Part shown: piece by piece, positions 46,558 to 58,549 of the stretch
Layout: each line of letters begins with the position of its first letter
Position numbering within the stretch: the stretch's first letter is position 1
Assembly (NCBI GenBank): GCA_012932295.1
Contig: JAAONU010000018.1
Location: 1,668,206 to 1,732,205 of the forward strand
Source of the DNA: Cyclina sinensis
Taxonomy: Eukaryota > Mollusca > Bivalvia > Venerida > Veneridae
Direction: 5' to 3'
DNA length: 64,000 nt
Made by a program: the position numbers and the translations under genes
Notes under the pieces: generated by a model
The model's database searches: none
The model's input: the letters and a program-made list of their open reading frames with translations, nothing else
What the model was told of the DNA's origin: nothing

Positions 46558-47374
46558 AGAGGATATTTGTTTGTTTTTGTAGAAGATGAGAATTTATTTC
46601 ATCGAGTGAACACCATATGTGATATTTTCACGAGTGGCGCAGCCACGAGTGAAAATATAAATATATGGTGTTCACGAGATGAAATAAATTCCCATCTTCC
46701 ACTAAAAAACAAACAAATTTTCTTTTTATTTTATGCCAACACGTCAAAAATGGGTATTTTATGACATTTTTAATCAGGGCCTTCAATAAATTCCCCATGG
46801 TGAGCCCCAAATCAGTTAATGCGTACTTTGGTTACTCCGCACAAAAAAAGTGCAGACAATCTCCAATACATATGATAACTTTACTTCTGCTGAAATAAAC
46901 TGAATACACTTTCATCAAATAACATTTATTTTTCTCTACACAGTTTATCAATATTTATTGAATTTTAGCCATACATACTTTAATTATAAAAGCGGATTAA
47001 TACCGAGTAATATTCAATCAATTGAATTGAAAGTCGGCCATATTGGATATTGTCCATGTGAGTTATGTAAACAAATCAGACATTTTAAATAATTTATGGC
47101 GAATTTCATCATTGTTCACAACTAGTAAGGCTCAGGAATTCAATATTATAATTGGATTTAACAAGGTAAATAAATTTCACTCGCTGTCACAGTCTGAAAT
47201 ACAGCGGATTCTCTTGTATTTACGTGGTGGGGAAATTCCTGAAGTTTCATCAAGCAGTAGTTCCGGCACAAACAGTGTATTATCAAAATGGTAATTTCAC
47301 TGATTCAAAACAGTGGATTATCACTTTTATCTCACTGATATTTCCCTATATTTCATTGGTAGGCATAAAATAAA
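46558..47374 (+). repeat. Foldback dispersed repeat, copy 2 (full hairpin head)
   Basis: Pairs with 4731-5655. The head (about 46565-46720) is a hairpin of roughly 155 bp: arms ATTTGTTTGTTTTTG, GAAGATGAGAATTTATTTCA and GTGAACACCATAT each have an inverted partner, around the GC-rich centre TGGCGCAGCCA (about 46635-46645). The body matches copy 1, and the minus strand keeps the SPPRKYKRIRCISD fragment, but about 185 bp present in copy 1 are missing. Confidence 0.8.
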
Positions 47375-48329
47375 AAACTTTAACAGCATCAATCGGGTAG
47401 TATTTATAGCCTTAGCGGTAAATTCAAAATAGTAACACCAGACTTATAATCAGACCCAACGGCACATGAATTCCGTATTGAGAGCTAATCTGTATATGGT
47501 AATAAGAGTAAAATTTCATTCAGTTTTATGGCACGTGCATTCCGTGACTTATATTAGACTAGTAAAACAAAACAGAAAAAATCACACATTAAAAAATTAG
47601 TCCAGGTGATAGGATAACCTAACACAGACTAGAGCCTGACCCTCGTGACATATTAGTTTTCTCATTACAATAAATACAACACAGAATGAAATATCTACTA
47701 TAAGAGAATAGAAACAAACTTTTCATTATCAAGTTGATTTATGGTAAGTTATATAAACTTGCACATGCATACAAAAAAGAAGATTATTTACAAAATAAGA
47801 TATACATAAGCAATAATATATAAGAATTTAAAATTAAGCTTTCAATAAATGAGACTGCTTGTATCAAGGTTTATTCTAAGCTATTAAAATACAGTTATAA
47901 GATACTGTTTTGCAGAGTATCTCTAGTCAGGAGGTATTGGCAACAACTTACTAAAATCGGCAAAGAACAACTCTAATAAATTTACAAAAAATTCTAAGAG
48001 TTTATCGGATTTTGACGTAAAAAGTCTCTTAAAACAATGAATATTATTCTGGATATTATTCTCGCCCAAATATACGTTACGTTGTGTGGAGACCGGACGC
48101 CGAGACGAGCCGGTCATTGGATTTTACAGGGCGCCATGTCTTCAGATAAACTCAAAAACACAGAAGCTGACACCTGTGTGAATAACATTCCTTAATAAAA
48201 ACTAAAACACCTTTTCAAAGCAGTGAAATTTACAGATCTGGTATACATGTATTTTTTCCGATGCAAAACAAAGAAAACCTGTCAATCACACTTCCCGTGA
48301 CCTATGATCTTTACAAATAATATATTATT
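47375..48329. other. Intergenic sequence, no gene seen
   Basis: AT-rich sequence without recognisable coding, RNA or repeat features. Confidence 0.4.
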
Positions 48330-48613
48330 GGCATTTGGAACACCTCGGGCGACTTCAGTAAGTCACCTCGGAAATAATATGGTAGTTGCCATAATGGACT
48401 ATTTTGTAACACAACAGGTGTCTGCTTTATTGGAGACATTTCTGAAAGCCTCTACCTGTTCATGCTTTAAATTAAAATTTATTTTCAATTTTTTCTAATC
48501 CAAAAGACAAACACTGCTTGAATTCTGCCATGTTTGTTTATAATTTTATTAAAGCCGCGGCGAATTACGAGGTATTTTCACGAAGTTGTCGGAAAAGGCC
48601 GAGTTGTTACGAT
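48330..48613 (-). pseudogene. Dispersed repeat with possible helicase first-exon fragment (copy B)
   Basis: Inverted homologue of 3150-3465. On the minus strand it reads MAEFKQCLSFGLEKIENKF, a frame break, then NLKHEQVEAFRNV. Both copies share the break, so they descend from an already broken source. Confidence 0.45.
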
Positions 48614-51055
48614 TGATATTATTGGTTGTTATTCTAAGAGATAACCTTTGACATCAAGCCTGAGTAATTTTCCGTTCCCATTTTCCCGCCTTTTCTACTC
48701 ACGACCTAAATCTGCATGCTTTTCTAAAAATAGCGATATCTACACTCTCGACTTTCAGTTCTCATTTTCTGAAAATCTTTAAGTAGTAACACCTTGTATT
48801 TATGGAGTAGGAATATTTTGATTTTCTGAAAAGCAAAGGTGTAGAGACGAGTATTTATTGTATTTATGTAGATTAGGAACAAGTGTAGACATCTAAGATG
48901 TCGTATCTGTGGGGGGAAAAGTTAAAAGGTCACATAAAGAAATATGATCTTAGAACAATATGCAGGATCATTGTGAAGTATTACCTCCGTCTTTATGCAA
49001 TGTATATTGAATTGTTTAAATATAACATAATCTTCTGAAAGTAAGGTTGAAAAAAAGTAAATACCGCATTCTATTGAACTATATATTCTAACAAGGTTAA
49101 AGGTCACATTTTTATAATAAAAAAGACATAAATGAAGATTACACTTTGTTCAGGCATGATCAACACAGAAAAGATACTTAATTCTCTTTGACAGATAAAG
49201 GAAGAACCATTTAATAAAGTGGAATCATGATCAAGATTTTCTCGTTCAATGCTCAACGCAGCTTCATTGCTTTGTCATAAAAATGAAATAACTTTGTATT
49301 TAGGAAGAGGCATATCTTCAAAAATAGCCGCTCTGAAAGTGCACGGTCGAAAGCCATGATGTGCATCAAGTAGGTTAACTAGTACACTTATATACTGATA
49401 TGACATATTGCGTCATTATTTCATTTATATTTATTTATATATTACTGATAAACCTTCTAAATGTTACTGTAGTTTACTTCCATTCTCCGCCCTGTTATGA
49501 AACCATATACGTGATTAACATATAAACAAACGCATGTAGACGCTTTTTTTCGAAACAAGATATTTAAAGAAGGATGTAACATTGCATCTGGCTATGTGTT
49601 TATTGAACAGATGTACTACATGCTATTTCACAACAGAATAAGTAACCAGAGTGTATTTTAACTGCAAACTGCAAAACATCTGCGTATATACCTGCACATA
49701 AAAACATCCGGTTGGGAGTCAGTGATATAAAGTTATATAAAGTTTTCTAAGAACTCTGGGTCATACAATGGAGTTGGGGTTTATACACCTGCACATACGA
49801 GGTTGAACATGGACCCAATTTGCAACAGCTAACGCGTGAAATTTTGCAATTTTCCAGGGGATGAATCAACTGTTTAAAATAATCATAGATGTCTACCTTA
49901 GTATGAAGACTATGGCAAACATGCAAGTTGCTTAAAAAATATGTATCTACGGTACATAAATTCTGAAAATACGAACTTTTCGGGAAACTAGGTCTGAGTA
50001 ACACTTAATTTCTATAAGATTCAAACCGGACAAGTAAACTTCCGTGAAGCACAAAGACATTATATACATTAACTTGTGCCTCAGTGTCACTCATTCTGCT
50101 CAAAATTGTTCATAAATTCCTGAAACTGAAAACTGACTTACATTTGCAAGCATACACCTAGACTCCGCTTCTGATCCATTACATTGTCCTTTTGCATCAG
50201 CGTGTACAAAATGCAATAGTCAAATATCTAACTGATAGTATAGGGTTTCTATCAGATTATGAGGAAAAAAAAAAAAGTTCTATAAAATAATCTTACCCAT
50301 ACTCCCGTTCCTGTTATACTTTATAAATCAAGCATTGTAATTCATCCTGGAAGAAAAAAAAAACTATTTCAGTGAACTACCAATCGGTGATTGCTCCCCG
50401 TAAGAGTAAACTGATATAAATATAACCTTGAGAAGGTCATAAATATATTTGAAAATAGCACAGAACGCACTTAGATGCATTTTCAGAAAATAAGCGCGCG
50501 CACAATATCATGCAAACACTTGGAGTATAAAACCCTCTATATATACACTGACCGGCTATAGATTACATATTAATGATTAATACCACTTATTTTTCCCCCT
50601 TTATGCATACAATGTGCAAATATTTAAAAGTTACTTTCCGTAGGTAAAAGAAGGTAAAATTCTCTTGAGACGATATGTATTGAGAGGCGGGACTTGGCTT
50701 ATTCACAAATTAGTATCGGGTGGACAGAAAGACCACACAAAACTCCAGTAAAACAAACATTTCCGTTTATAATAATTAAACAGTAACCGTGAAAAATGTA
50801 ATTCTAATACTTAACACGTTAATTCAGCTTTATTATGTGTAATGAAATAACATTATGTTTTCCATAATGATGCGAAAACTTCGAGTTATCATTGAGAAAA
50901 ACCAAGAAACATTGTCTTCATTGCAAAAATAGTGAAAAAAATATTCACCTGATTTGCTCCGACGGCATTTAATGATCAACATTATTTTTTGTCCAATCAC
51001 TTTGCAGTTTTTTTTCAAATTTCTGCAAAGTCTAACTTTGGTTAATGTGTACTAA
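48614..51055. other. Intergenic sequence, no gene seen
   Basis: AT-rich sequence. Short open frames (up to 85 residues at 49747-50004, minus) show no domain or splice context. Confidence 0.4.
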
Positions 51056-51147
51056 ACTAAATTAATAATACACATTAACAAAAATAATTGGTCGCGTGCC
51101 TGCGGCACGCCTGACCAACTTATTTTTGTTAATGCGTATTATTAAAC
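51056..51147. repeat. Long near-perfect hairpin with GC-rich centre
   Basis: Arms TTAATAATACACATTAACAA and TTGTTAATGCGTATTATTAA pair, followed inward by AAATAATTGGTC/GACCAACTTATTT and a GC-rich centre GCGTGCCTGCGGCACGC. Total about 90 bp. It resembles the hairpin head at 46565-46720 in layout but not in arm sequence. Confidence 0.8.
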
Positions 51148-53500
51148 ACTAACCTATACTTGTTATTGTGAATATTTCCTATGACTGTTCTATAAAAGAT
51201 TTAGATTGATAAGTGTTGCCAAAAGACATACACTCTGATACTGCAACGTGTAACTTGGCTGTGCGCCAAAATTTTGCGAACTAAAATGAATCTTCTAATT
51301 TAGGAGAGAGGAAAAACACCTAAGATTATACATGTTTATTTTGAATAACATTCGTCACTACATTAAAACTTTAAAGTACATTAAAAGAAGATAACTTACT
51401 TGGTTACAAATGAAATCTAACAACCAGCAAGGTAAGTTGTTTTTCTCCTCCACCTTATCTCAGCCCAAAAGTAGCGAGCCTCGTTCGAGTTGGCGACCTG
51501 TCAAAAAAATTGTGTTGCATTTTCAGAAAATAGGTAGACCTAGTAAATGCAATTTAGAGTTCTAACATAACCTACAAGTTTATTGATAAAATTTAAACTT
51601 TGTATTTAGAAGGAAGTCGTTGATCACGAGGCCATTCGATTAAGCTAGGTTCAAATTCTGTCACGTCCGGGACATAAGACCGCCCAGTGTTTTCAATACA
51701 TTAGTACCGGTTTTTATTCTTCGGTCTGGATCAACTCTCGGTTAAATGCGTGGCCTAGTGAATTAAAGGAACACCTAAACCCAATAACTATGAAACTCCT
51801 AATATGTTTTATGTTAAAAACGACTGCTATGTTTGGTCAACTCATAGGCATTCGGTGTCAGGACAAAAGAATTGTATCCTCGATCGTTTGAATGACCAGA
51901 TGTTTGATAAACCTCTCTTTCAACAAGATCGTAAAATTCTGTATCCGTCGTATCATTAAAGTTACAAATTTTGTCTGTACTGCATACAAGTTGGCTTCCT
52001 TTAAAAAGTAAGCCAAAGAGAGGTCAGCAGCTGTCGTCACTGAAAGAATGAATCTGCTTGTTTCCAAGATCATTTTGAATTTTTTAAACGTTCTTTGATT
52101 TAAATAATTATAAAAACTAGTAACCTAACTATTATTAATAGTTAATACCTTATTAGGTAAAATGTACGAAACTGACTATAATTTAGTTATTTCAAATGTT
52201 TTTATAGTGGCGTATCTATCATTTAAATAAATGAAACAAGTTAAGATAACCTCATGTATTTCATACCTTGTAGAATCTTCGGGATCTTCTTATAAGCCCC
52301 TCCAAAAATTTTACAAAATAATCAGCGATAGTATCTGTTAAGCTGGACTAAATATTAAAAGGGCGTAAATTTGATCCAAATCGAGGAAATGGACTTGTCA
52401 AAAATGCTCTGAAATTCGTAAAAAATATTTACCATTTTTTCATGACCATGGCTAAATATTAATTTGTTCAACAGGCTGATGAGTTTCTCAGAAAAAATGC
52501 AGTTTAAAATTTGTAGTTTTTAAAAGGTAGCATGCATCATCAGAAATGCATCCCTATAATTTTATTTTTTGTGTTAAGGGAATACAAAATTATTCTGTAC
52601 GTTCTGTTCATAATGGGCCGTTTTAACTATGGCCGTTTTAACCATTGGCCTTTTTGACCCGATGTTAAGTTTTGGTTTCGTTTGAATAAATTCGTATTAT
52701 GATTCGGAGCATGCGCATAACTATCTTTGTAGACTGGTTTTCATGATTTTAGGCTTAATATGAGATCATTAACTAAAATTTGATACGCAAAAATGGATGC
52801 CGCCAGCAATTAAAGCCAATACTGTGGAGAGGTCTGATGACCTCTCCAATAACCTCAATCAATGAAAATATCTGTGTTAGAAACTTAACATACGGGTTTT
52901 AAACATTGGGGTAAAGGTCGTTGTGCAACGTCCGATACCGCTTACCTGTTTTTACAAATTTATCCCCCCGTTTTTGGACTTGGCAAACACTGCAAAATGT
53001 CAAGAAATAGTGTCCATCTTCACAGCCAACAAAGATGTTTAAAGTTTTATATACTTCTTTCATGTTGTAAGCTTATGAGTTAAAATTCTGTAATTTGTCC
53101 AACAACAAAACATACAATGACTTCTACTTCTGATATTTACTGTCATATACATATACACTGTTTGACATTGCTTTTTTTCTACCATGGTTCGAATAGTCGA
53201 GCATTAGTTGTCTTCCGCACAGCTCTTGTTCAGTTGATATACTACATGTATGTTTGTTGTTGAGTGTCACTGTTATTTTGTGCAATTTAGGAAAACAACT
53301 TTCGAGTGATGATACTTTTATGCTTGATTACTAATATTTGTCTGTTGATTTTCACATTGTGCTGGGTTCATTTTCCATTTTGTTGCGTACATAAGTATGA
53401 TAAATGAGTTTATTCTATGAAAATTTTGTTCGGAAAGAAACACAAGTGTTTTTAAGGTAAAATGTTAAGATGTGAATAAAATCTGGATGTTAAATCAACT
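51148..53500. other. Intergenic sequence, no gene seen
   Basis: AT-rich with no supported gene. 'ggccgttttaac' occurs twice in tandem near 52617-52650. Confidence 0.4.
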
Positions 53501-54100
53501 CAGCATAATAACGTCATAACAGACCAGCACGTTTTAATAACTAAATATAATAACATTACTGCTCACCAAAACACTGTGACAATTGAGAAAATGACTTTTA
53601 ACTTAGCACTTCATTTTAAAGGCGGCATTATTCTACCTGAATATAAAAATCGCAACATTAACAATTCATTATTTTAACTGAAAACTATAATATCAACACT
53701 CCCTAGCACGTTTTCATGTTTGAACATAATATCACTAGTACCCAACAAAATATTATTTTAACTGAACATAACGACAGTGCCTTTCAGTTATACACTTATG
53801 CTACTTAACATGATGATAGCAAATACAAAAAAATTCCTTTTCAGGACGGACACAATGATGACATTACATAGCAATATTATTTAAACCGAACATATGACTG
53901 TTCCTAGAATCATTCATTATCACAGCTAAACATAATAACTTTATCAATCAAGAGTTAACTTTTAGGGCTGAACATGATGAGTAGAGAACTAAAACATATT
54001 ATGTTAAGTGAAAAAAAAAACACATACACCCAATAACCCGTCATCTTAACTGAACATAACTCTATTACAATTTGCCCGTTTCTTTTAAGGACTCAACAAA
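53501..54100. repeat. Degenerate 'CTGAACATAA' repeat block
   Basis: Variants of (A)CTGAACATAATAAC recur roughly every 50-80 bp (for example near 53760, 53885, 53928, 53970 and 54050). Divergence is high and the unit length is not fixed. Confidence 0.35.
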
Positions 54101-54616
54101 AGGAATTACCACAACACTTTATCTTGACCGCAGAAATTATTACCTGTACACATCACTATACTAAATAACTGGACACACTTGAATTATACCACCCAACATA
54201 TAATATCTTCGACTCAACAGAAAGACATTTGACTAAGCGTATCAGTCGTTCTTATCATGAGACAGTTTTGGCGTTCCATAAAAACGCCAGGCAGCCTTTC
54301 TTGTTGTGCATCTTCGACGTACCATATATACTCTGATTTATTAAGGATATATTTCATTCTGAGAGAGATAACTGTGGTAAAATTTTTATATCTTTAAACA
54401 ATGTATTGATGTAGCACTTTAAAGACGTTTCTTTTCAAATAATCTCAGTCTAAAAATAGCCAGCCATGCAACATACAACTTTGCACTCAAATAGCTATAT
54501 ATGCATTATTGTATCGACGTTCTTACACTTACAGACATTAAAGTTCGTAACAGAAAGATGCAATGCATTTTGAAAAATATCACCATGAGCGTGATCCGAA
54601 CTCAGGTCCTCCTTTA

Positions 54617-54652
54617 ATAATAATAATAATAATAATAGGAAGAAGAAGAATT
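54617..54652. repeat. AAT and GAA trinucleotide microsatellite
   Basis: About seven AAT/ATA units followed by GAA units. Confidence 0.8.
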
Positions 54653-55411
54653 CTCGTTCGTTGAACCAGTTTGCATGCATTAAAATATTGCTATTTCTCA
54701 CGACTTGGTAAAATCTGATATTTAACTGGCAAATGTTCTGCAGTATGTATATGACTGACCAGATAATTAAAGGTTTTAATCTTAAAATCTGTTTTAGGGA
54801 AGACAGGCTAACAATCGAAGTGTTTTGTAATTGTATTATATTATAAGCAATGTTTTGCTTTTATAACTTGATATATGGTCCATTTAAAAACGACCAATGG
54901 AAATGAAAAAATGTCAAAAGATCAAACATTAACATTCCGTTTGCACAAAATAGACTTTATAATATTTTGCGACACAAAGCAGGATATAATTACTTTCTTC
55001 CCGGACAGCGAATTCTATGTTTTAGTCATATGGAAATTCACTTTTGATGTGCTTGCAAAAACAGAGGAAACAGATTATGGATTTAAATAAGAAATGGCTC
55101 ATTACAGTCGTTTTTGCTTCTAGATACAATACAATGAAACAATTAATGTAAACATGAATGAAATCTGTAAAAAGATCGTAGTCACTGCTTGCAAATGTCA
55201 TGCCTTCTCTAATAGCTTCCTTTGCTTTGCGTGTATTCATTTTATAGTGCGAATGCTCACCATTGCACTTTGGAGAGTTTGAAACTTATTCAATCTTTTG
55301 TCTAGCCGTTGTCAAATGCATGTAGAATTTCTGTATAGCTTTCTTTTTATTACAAATGACTATTCTTATAATAAAACTTCATTTCTATGTAAGTGCATTG
55401 AATGAAAACCT
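54653..55411. other. Intergenic sequence, no gene seen
   Basis: AT-rich. Overlapping frames of about 70 residues on both strands near 54875-55240 show no recognised domain. Confidence 0.4.
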
Positions 55412-58400
55412 CGTCTATGTACTGCAATTGGCTGTATTGCAAACTTTGTCTTTGTACTGCAAGTCGTTGTATGGCACACACACTTTGTCTATGTACCGAA
55501 AGTAATTGTTTTTATTGCAAAATTTACATTTGTACTTCAAGTGGTTGTATTGCACGCTTTGTTTATGTTTTGCATGTGCTTGAATCGCAAACCTTGTCTA
55601 TTTACTACAAGTGATTGTATCGCAAACTTTCTCTATGTACTGCAAGTGCTTGTATCGCAAACTTTGTCTATGTATTGCAAGTGGTTGTATTGCGAACGTT
55701 TTCTGAGTACTGCAAGTGCTTTCACTGGAAACTTTGTCTATTTACTGCAAGCGGTTGTATAACAAACCTTTTCAATAAACTGCAAGTGGTTGTGTTGCAA
55801 ACTTTGTCTATATATTTCAAGCGGTTGCATAACACACTTTGTCTATGTATTGCAAGTGGTTGTATTACAGAATTTGTATATATAATGCAAGTGGTTGTAT
55901 TGCAAACTTTATCCATGAACTGCAAGTGCTTGTATTGCAAACTTTATCCAGTGGTTATATTGCAAACTTTGTCCATGTACTGCAAGTGCTTGTATTGAAA
56001 ACTTTATCTATGCTCTGCAAGTGGTTATATTACAAGCTTTGTTTATGGTTTGCATGTGCTTGAACAACAAACTTTGTTTATTTACTACAAGTTATAATAT
56101 CGCAAAAATTGCCTATGTTCTGCAAGTGCTTGTATTGCAAACTTTATTTGTCTGTGTACTTCAAGTGCTTGTATCGCAAACTTTGTTTCTATACCGCAAC
56201 TGCTTGTTTTGTAAACTTTGTCCATGTACTGCATGTGGCTGTATTGAAAACTTTGTCCATGTACTAGAAGTGGTTGCATTACAAATTTTGTCTACGTACT
56301 GCAAGTGGTTGTTATACAAACTTTGTCCATATACTGAAGGTGCTTGTACTGCAAACTTTATCCATGTACTGCAAGTATTTTTACTGCAAACTTTCTCTAT
56401 CTACTGAAAGTGCTTGTATTTTTAACATTTAATATGAACTGCAAGTGTTTGTACTGCAAACTTAATCTATGTGTTGCAAGTGCTTGTACTGCAAACATTT
56501 TCTATGTGCTGCAAGTTCTTTAACTTCAAACTTTATCTGTGTGCTGCAAGTTCTTGTATTGCAAAACATTGTCTATGAACTGCAAGTGTTTGTACTGCAA
56601 ACGTTATCCTTTTACTGCAGGTGCTTGTATTGCAAACATTGTCTATGAACTGCAAGTGTTTGTACTGCAAACTTTCTCTATCTACTGAAAGTGCTTGTAT
56701 TTTTAACATTTAATATGAACTGCAAGTGTTTGTACTGCAAACTTTATCTATGTGTTGCAAGTGCTTGTACTGCAAACATTTTCTATGTGCTGCAAGTTCT
56801 TTAACTTCAAACTTTATCTATGTGCTGCAAGTTCTTGTATTGCAAAACATTGTAACTGCAAGTGTTTGTACTGCAAACGTTATCCTTTTACTGCAGGTGC
56901 TTGTATTGCAAACATTGTCTGTGAACTGCAAGTGTTTGTACTGCAAACGTTATCCTTTAACTGCAAGTGCTTATATTTTAAACATTGTCTATGTGCTGCA
57001 AGTGTTTGTACTGCAAAAATTGTCTATCAACTGCAAATGTTGTATTGCAAAACCTTATCTATGTACTGTTGGTGCTTGTATTTCAAAGATTGTCTATGAA
57101 ATGCAAGTGTTTGTACTGCAAACATTGTCTATGAACTTCAAGTGTTTGTACTGCAAGCCTTATCTTTGTGCTGCAATTGCTTGTACTGCAATTTTTTTCT
57201 ATGTGATGCAAGTTCTTGTACTGCAAACTATGTCTGTGTACTTCAAGTGCTTGTATCGCAAACTCTGTATATGTACTGCAAGTGCTTGAATTGCAAAATT
57301 TGTCTATTTACTGCAAGTGCTTCTATTGCAAAATTTGTTTTTGTATCAAATGGTTCTTTTGTAAACTTTTGTCTACGTACTGCAAGTGGTTGTCCGTGTC
57401 TGCAACTGCCTGTATCGCAAATGTTGTCTATGTACTGCAAGTACTTGTATTGCAAACTTTGTCTATGTACTGCAGGAACTTGTACCACAAACTATCTCTA
57501 TGTACAGCAAGTGGTTGAATTTCAAACTTTGCCTCTGTTCTCCATGTGTTTGTATTGCAAACTTTGTCTGTGTCTGCAACTGCCTGTATCGCAAATGTTG
57601 TCTATGTACTGCATCTGCTTGTATTGCAAACTATGTCTATGTACTGCAAGCGCTTGTATTGCAACATTTGTCTGTGTACTGGAAGTGCTTGTATTTTAAA
57701 TTTTATCTATGTATTGCAAGTTCTTGTACTGAAAACTTTGTCTATGTACTGCAAAGAGTTGTACTGCAAACTTTGTCTATGTACTGCAAGTGCTTGTACT
57801 GCAAACTTTGTCTTTGTACTTCAATGCGTTGTACTGCAAGCGCTTGTACTGCAAACATTGACTATGTACTGCAATGAGTTGTATTACAACTTTGTCTATG
57901 TACTGCAAGTGCTTGTGTTGCAAACTTTGTCTGTGTTCTCAAGCGCTTGTATCACAAACGTTGTCTGTGTACTGCAAGTGCTTGTATTGCAAACTTTGTC
58001 TGTGTACTGCAAGTGCTTGTATAGCAAATGTTGTCTGTGAACTGCACGTGGTTGTATTGCAAACGCTGTCTATGTACTGCAAGTGCTTGTATAACATGTG
58101 CAAAGTTTGTATATGTTCTGCAAGTACTTGTATCGCAAACTTTGTCTGTGTACTGCATGTGCTTGTATCTGAAACGTTGTCTGTGTACTGCAAGTGCTTG
58201 TATTGGAAATTTTGTCTTTGTACTGCAATGGATTGTATTACAAACTTTGTCTCTGTACCGATATTTCTTGTACTGGAAACTTTGTATATATACTGCAAGT
58301 CCTTGTATTGCAAACTGTGTCTGTGTACTGCAAGTGCTTCTACTGCAAACGATGTCTATTTATTGAAAGTGGTTATATTTCAAACCTTTTCTATGCGCTG

Positions 58401-58437
58401 CAAACGACTGTATTACAAACATTGTCTTTGTACAGTA
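55412..58437. repeat. 3-kb satellite of 35-bp units (about 86 copies)
   Basis: Unit TCTATGTACTGCAAGTGCTT plus GTATTGCAAACTTTG, 35 bp (for example gtcta at 57426 and 57461). Because 35 is not a multiple of 3, each frame cycles through all three phases every 105 bp, and the consensus has no stop in several frames, giving long overlapping open frames up to 189 codons on the plus strand and 124 on the minus. These are not genes. Each unit holds inverted motifs (TGCAA...TTGCA; CAAGTGCTTG). Confidence 0.92.
56390..56945 (+). repeat. Higher-order repeat inside the 35-bp array (two copies, about 281 bp)
   Basis: 'ctttctctatctactgaaag' occurs at about 56391 and 56672, and the following eight or so units match in order, including the odd 'tttttaacatttaatatgaa' variant. 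The second copy has a short deletion near 56850. Confidence 0.75.
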
Positions 58438-58549
58438 TACTAAGTATCTGTATCATAAACATGGTCTGTTTATTTTAAATGACAATGATTGATTCACAAA
58501 ATAGATATTTACCGTATACCTACATTGCACACAACGTCCTTTAACATCT

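Noticed and set aside
55412..58437. CRISPR-like array of regular 35-bp repeats
   Set aside because: Units are directly adjacent with no unique spacers, diverge gradually, and lie in a eukaryotic genome. It is a satellite.
57546..58443. Cysteine/leucine-rich proteins of 160-190 residues
   Set aside because: They are frames through the 35-bp satellite, overlap each other in other phases and on the other strand, and lack independent support.
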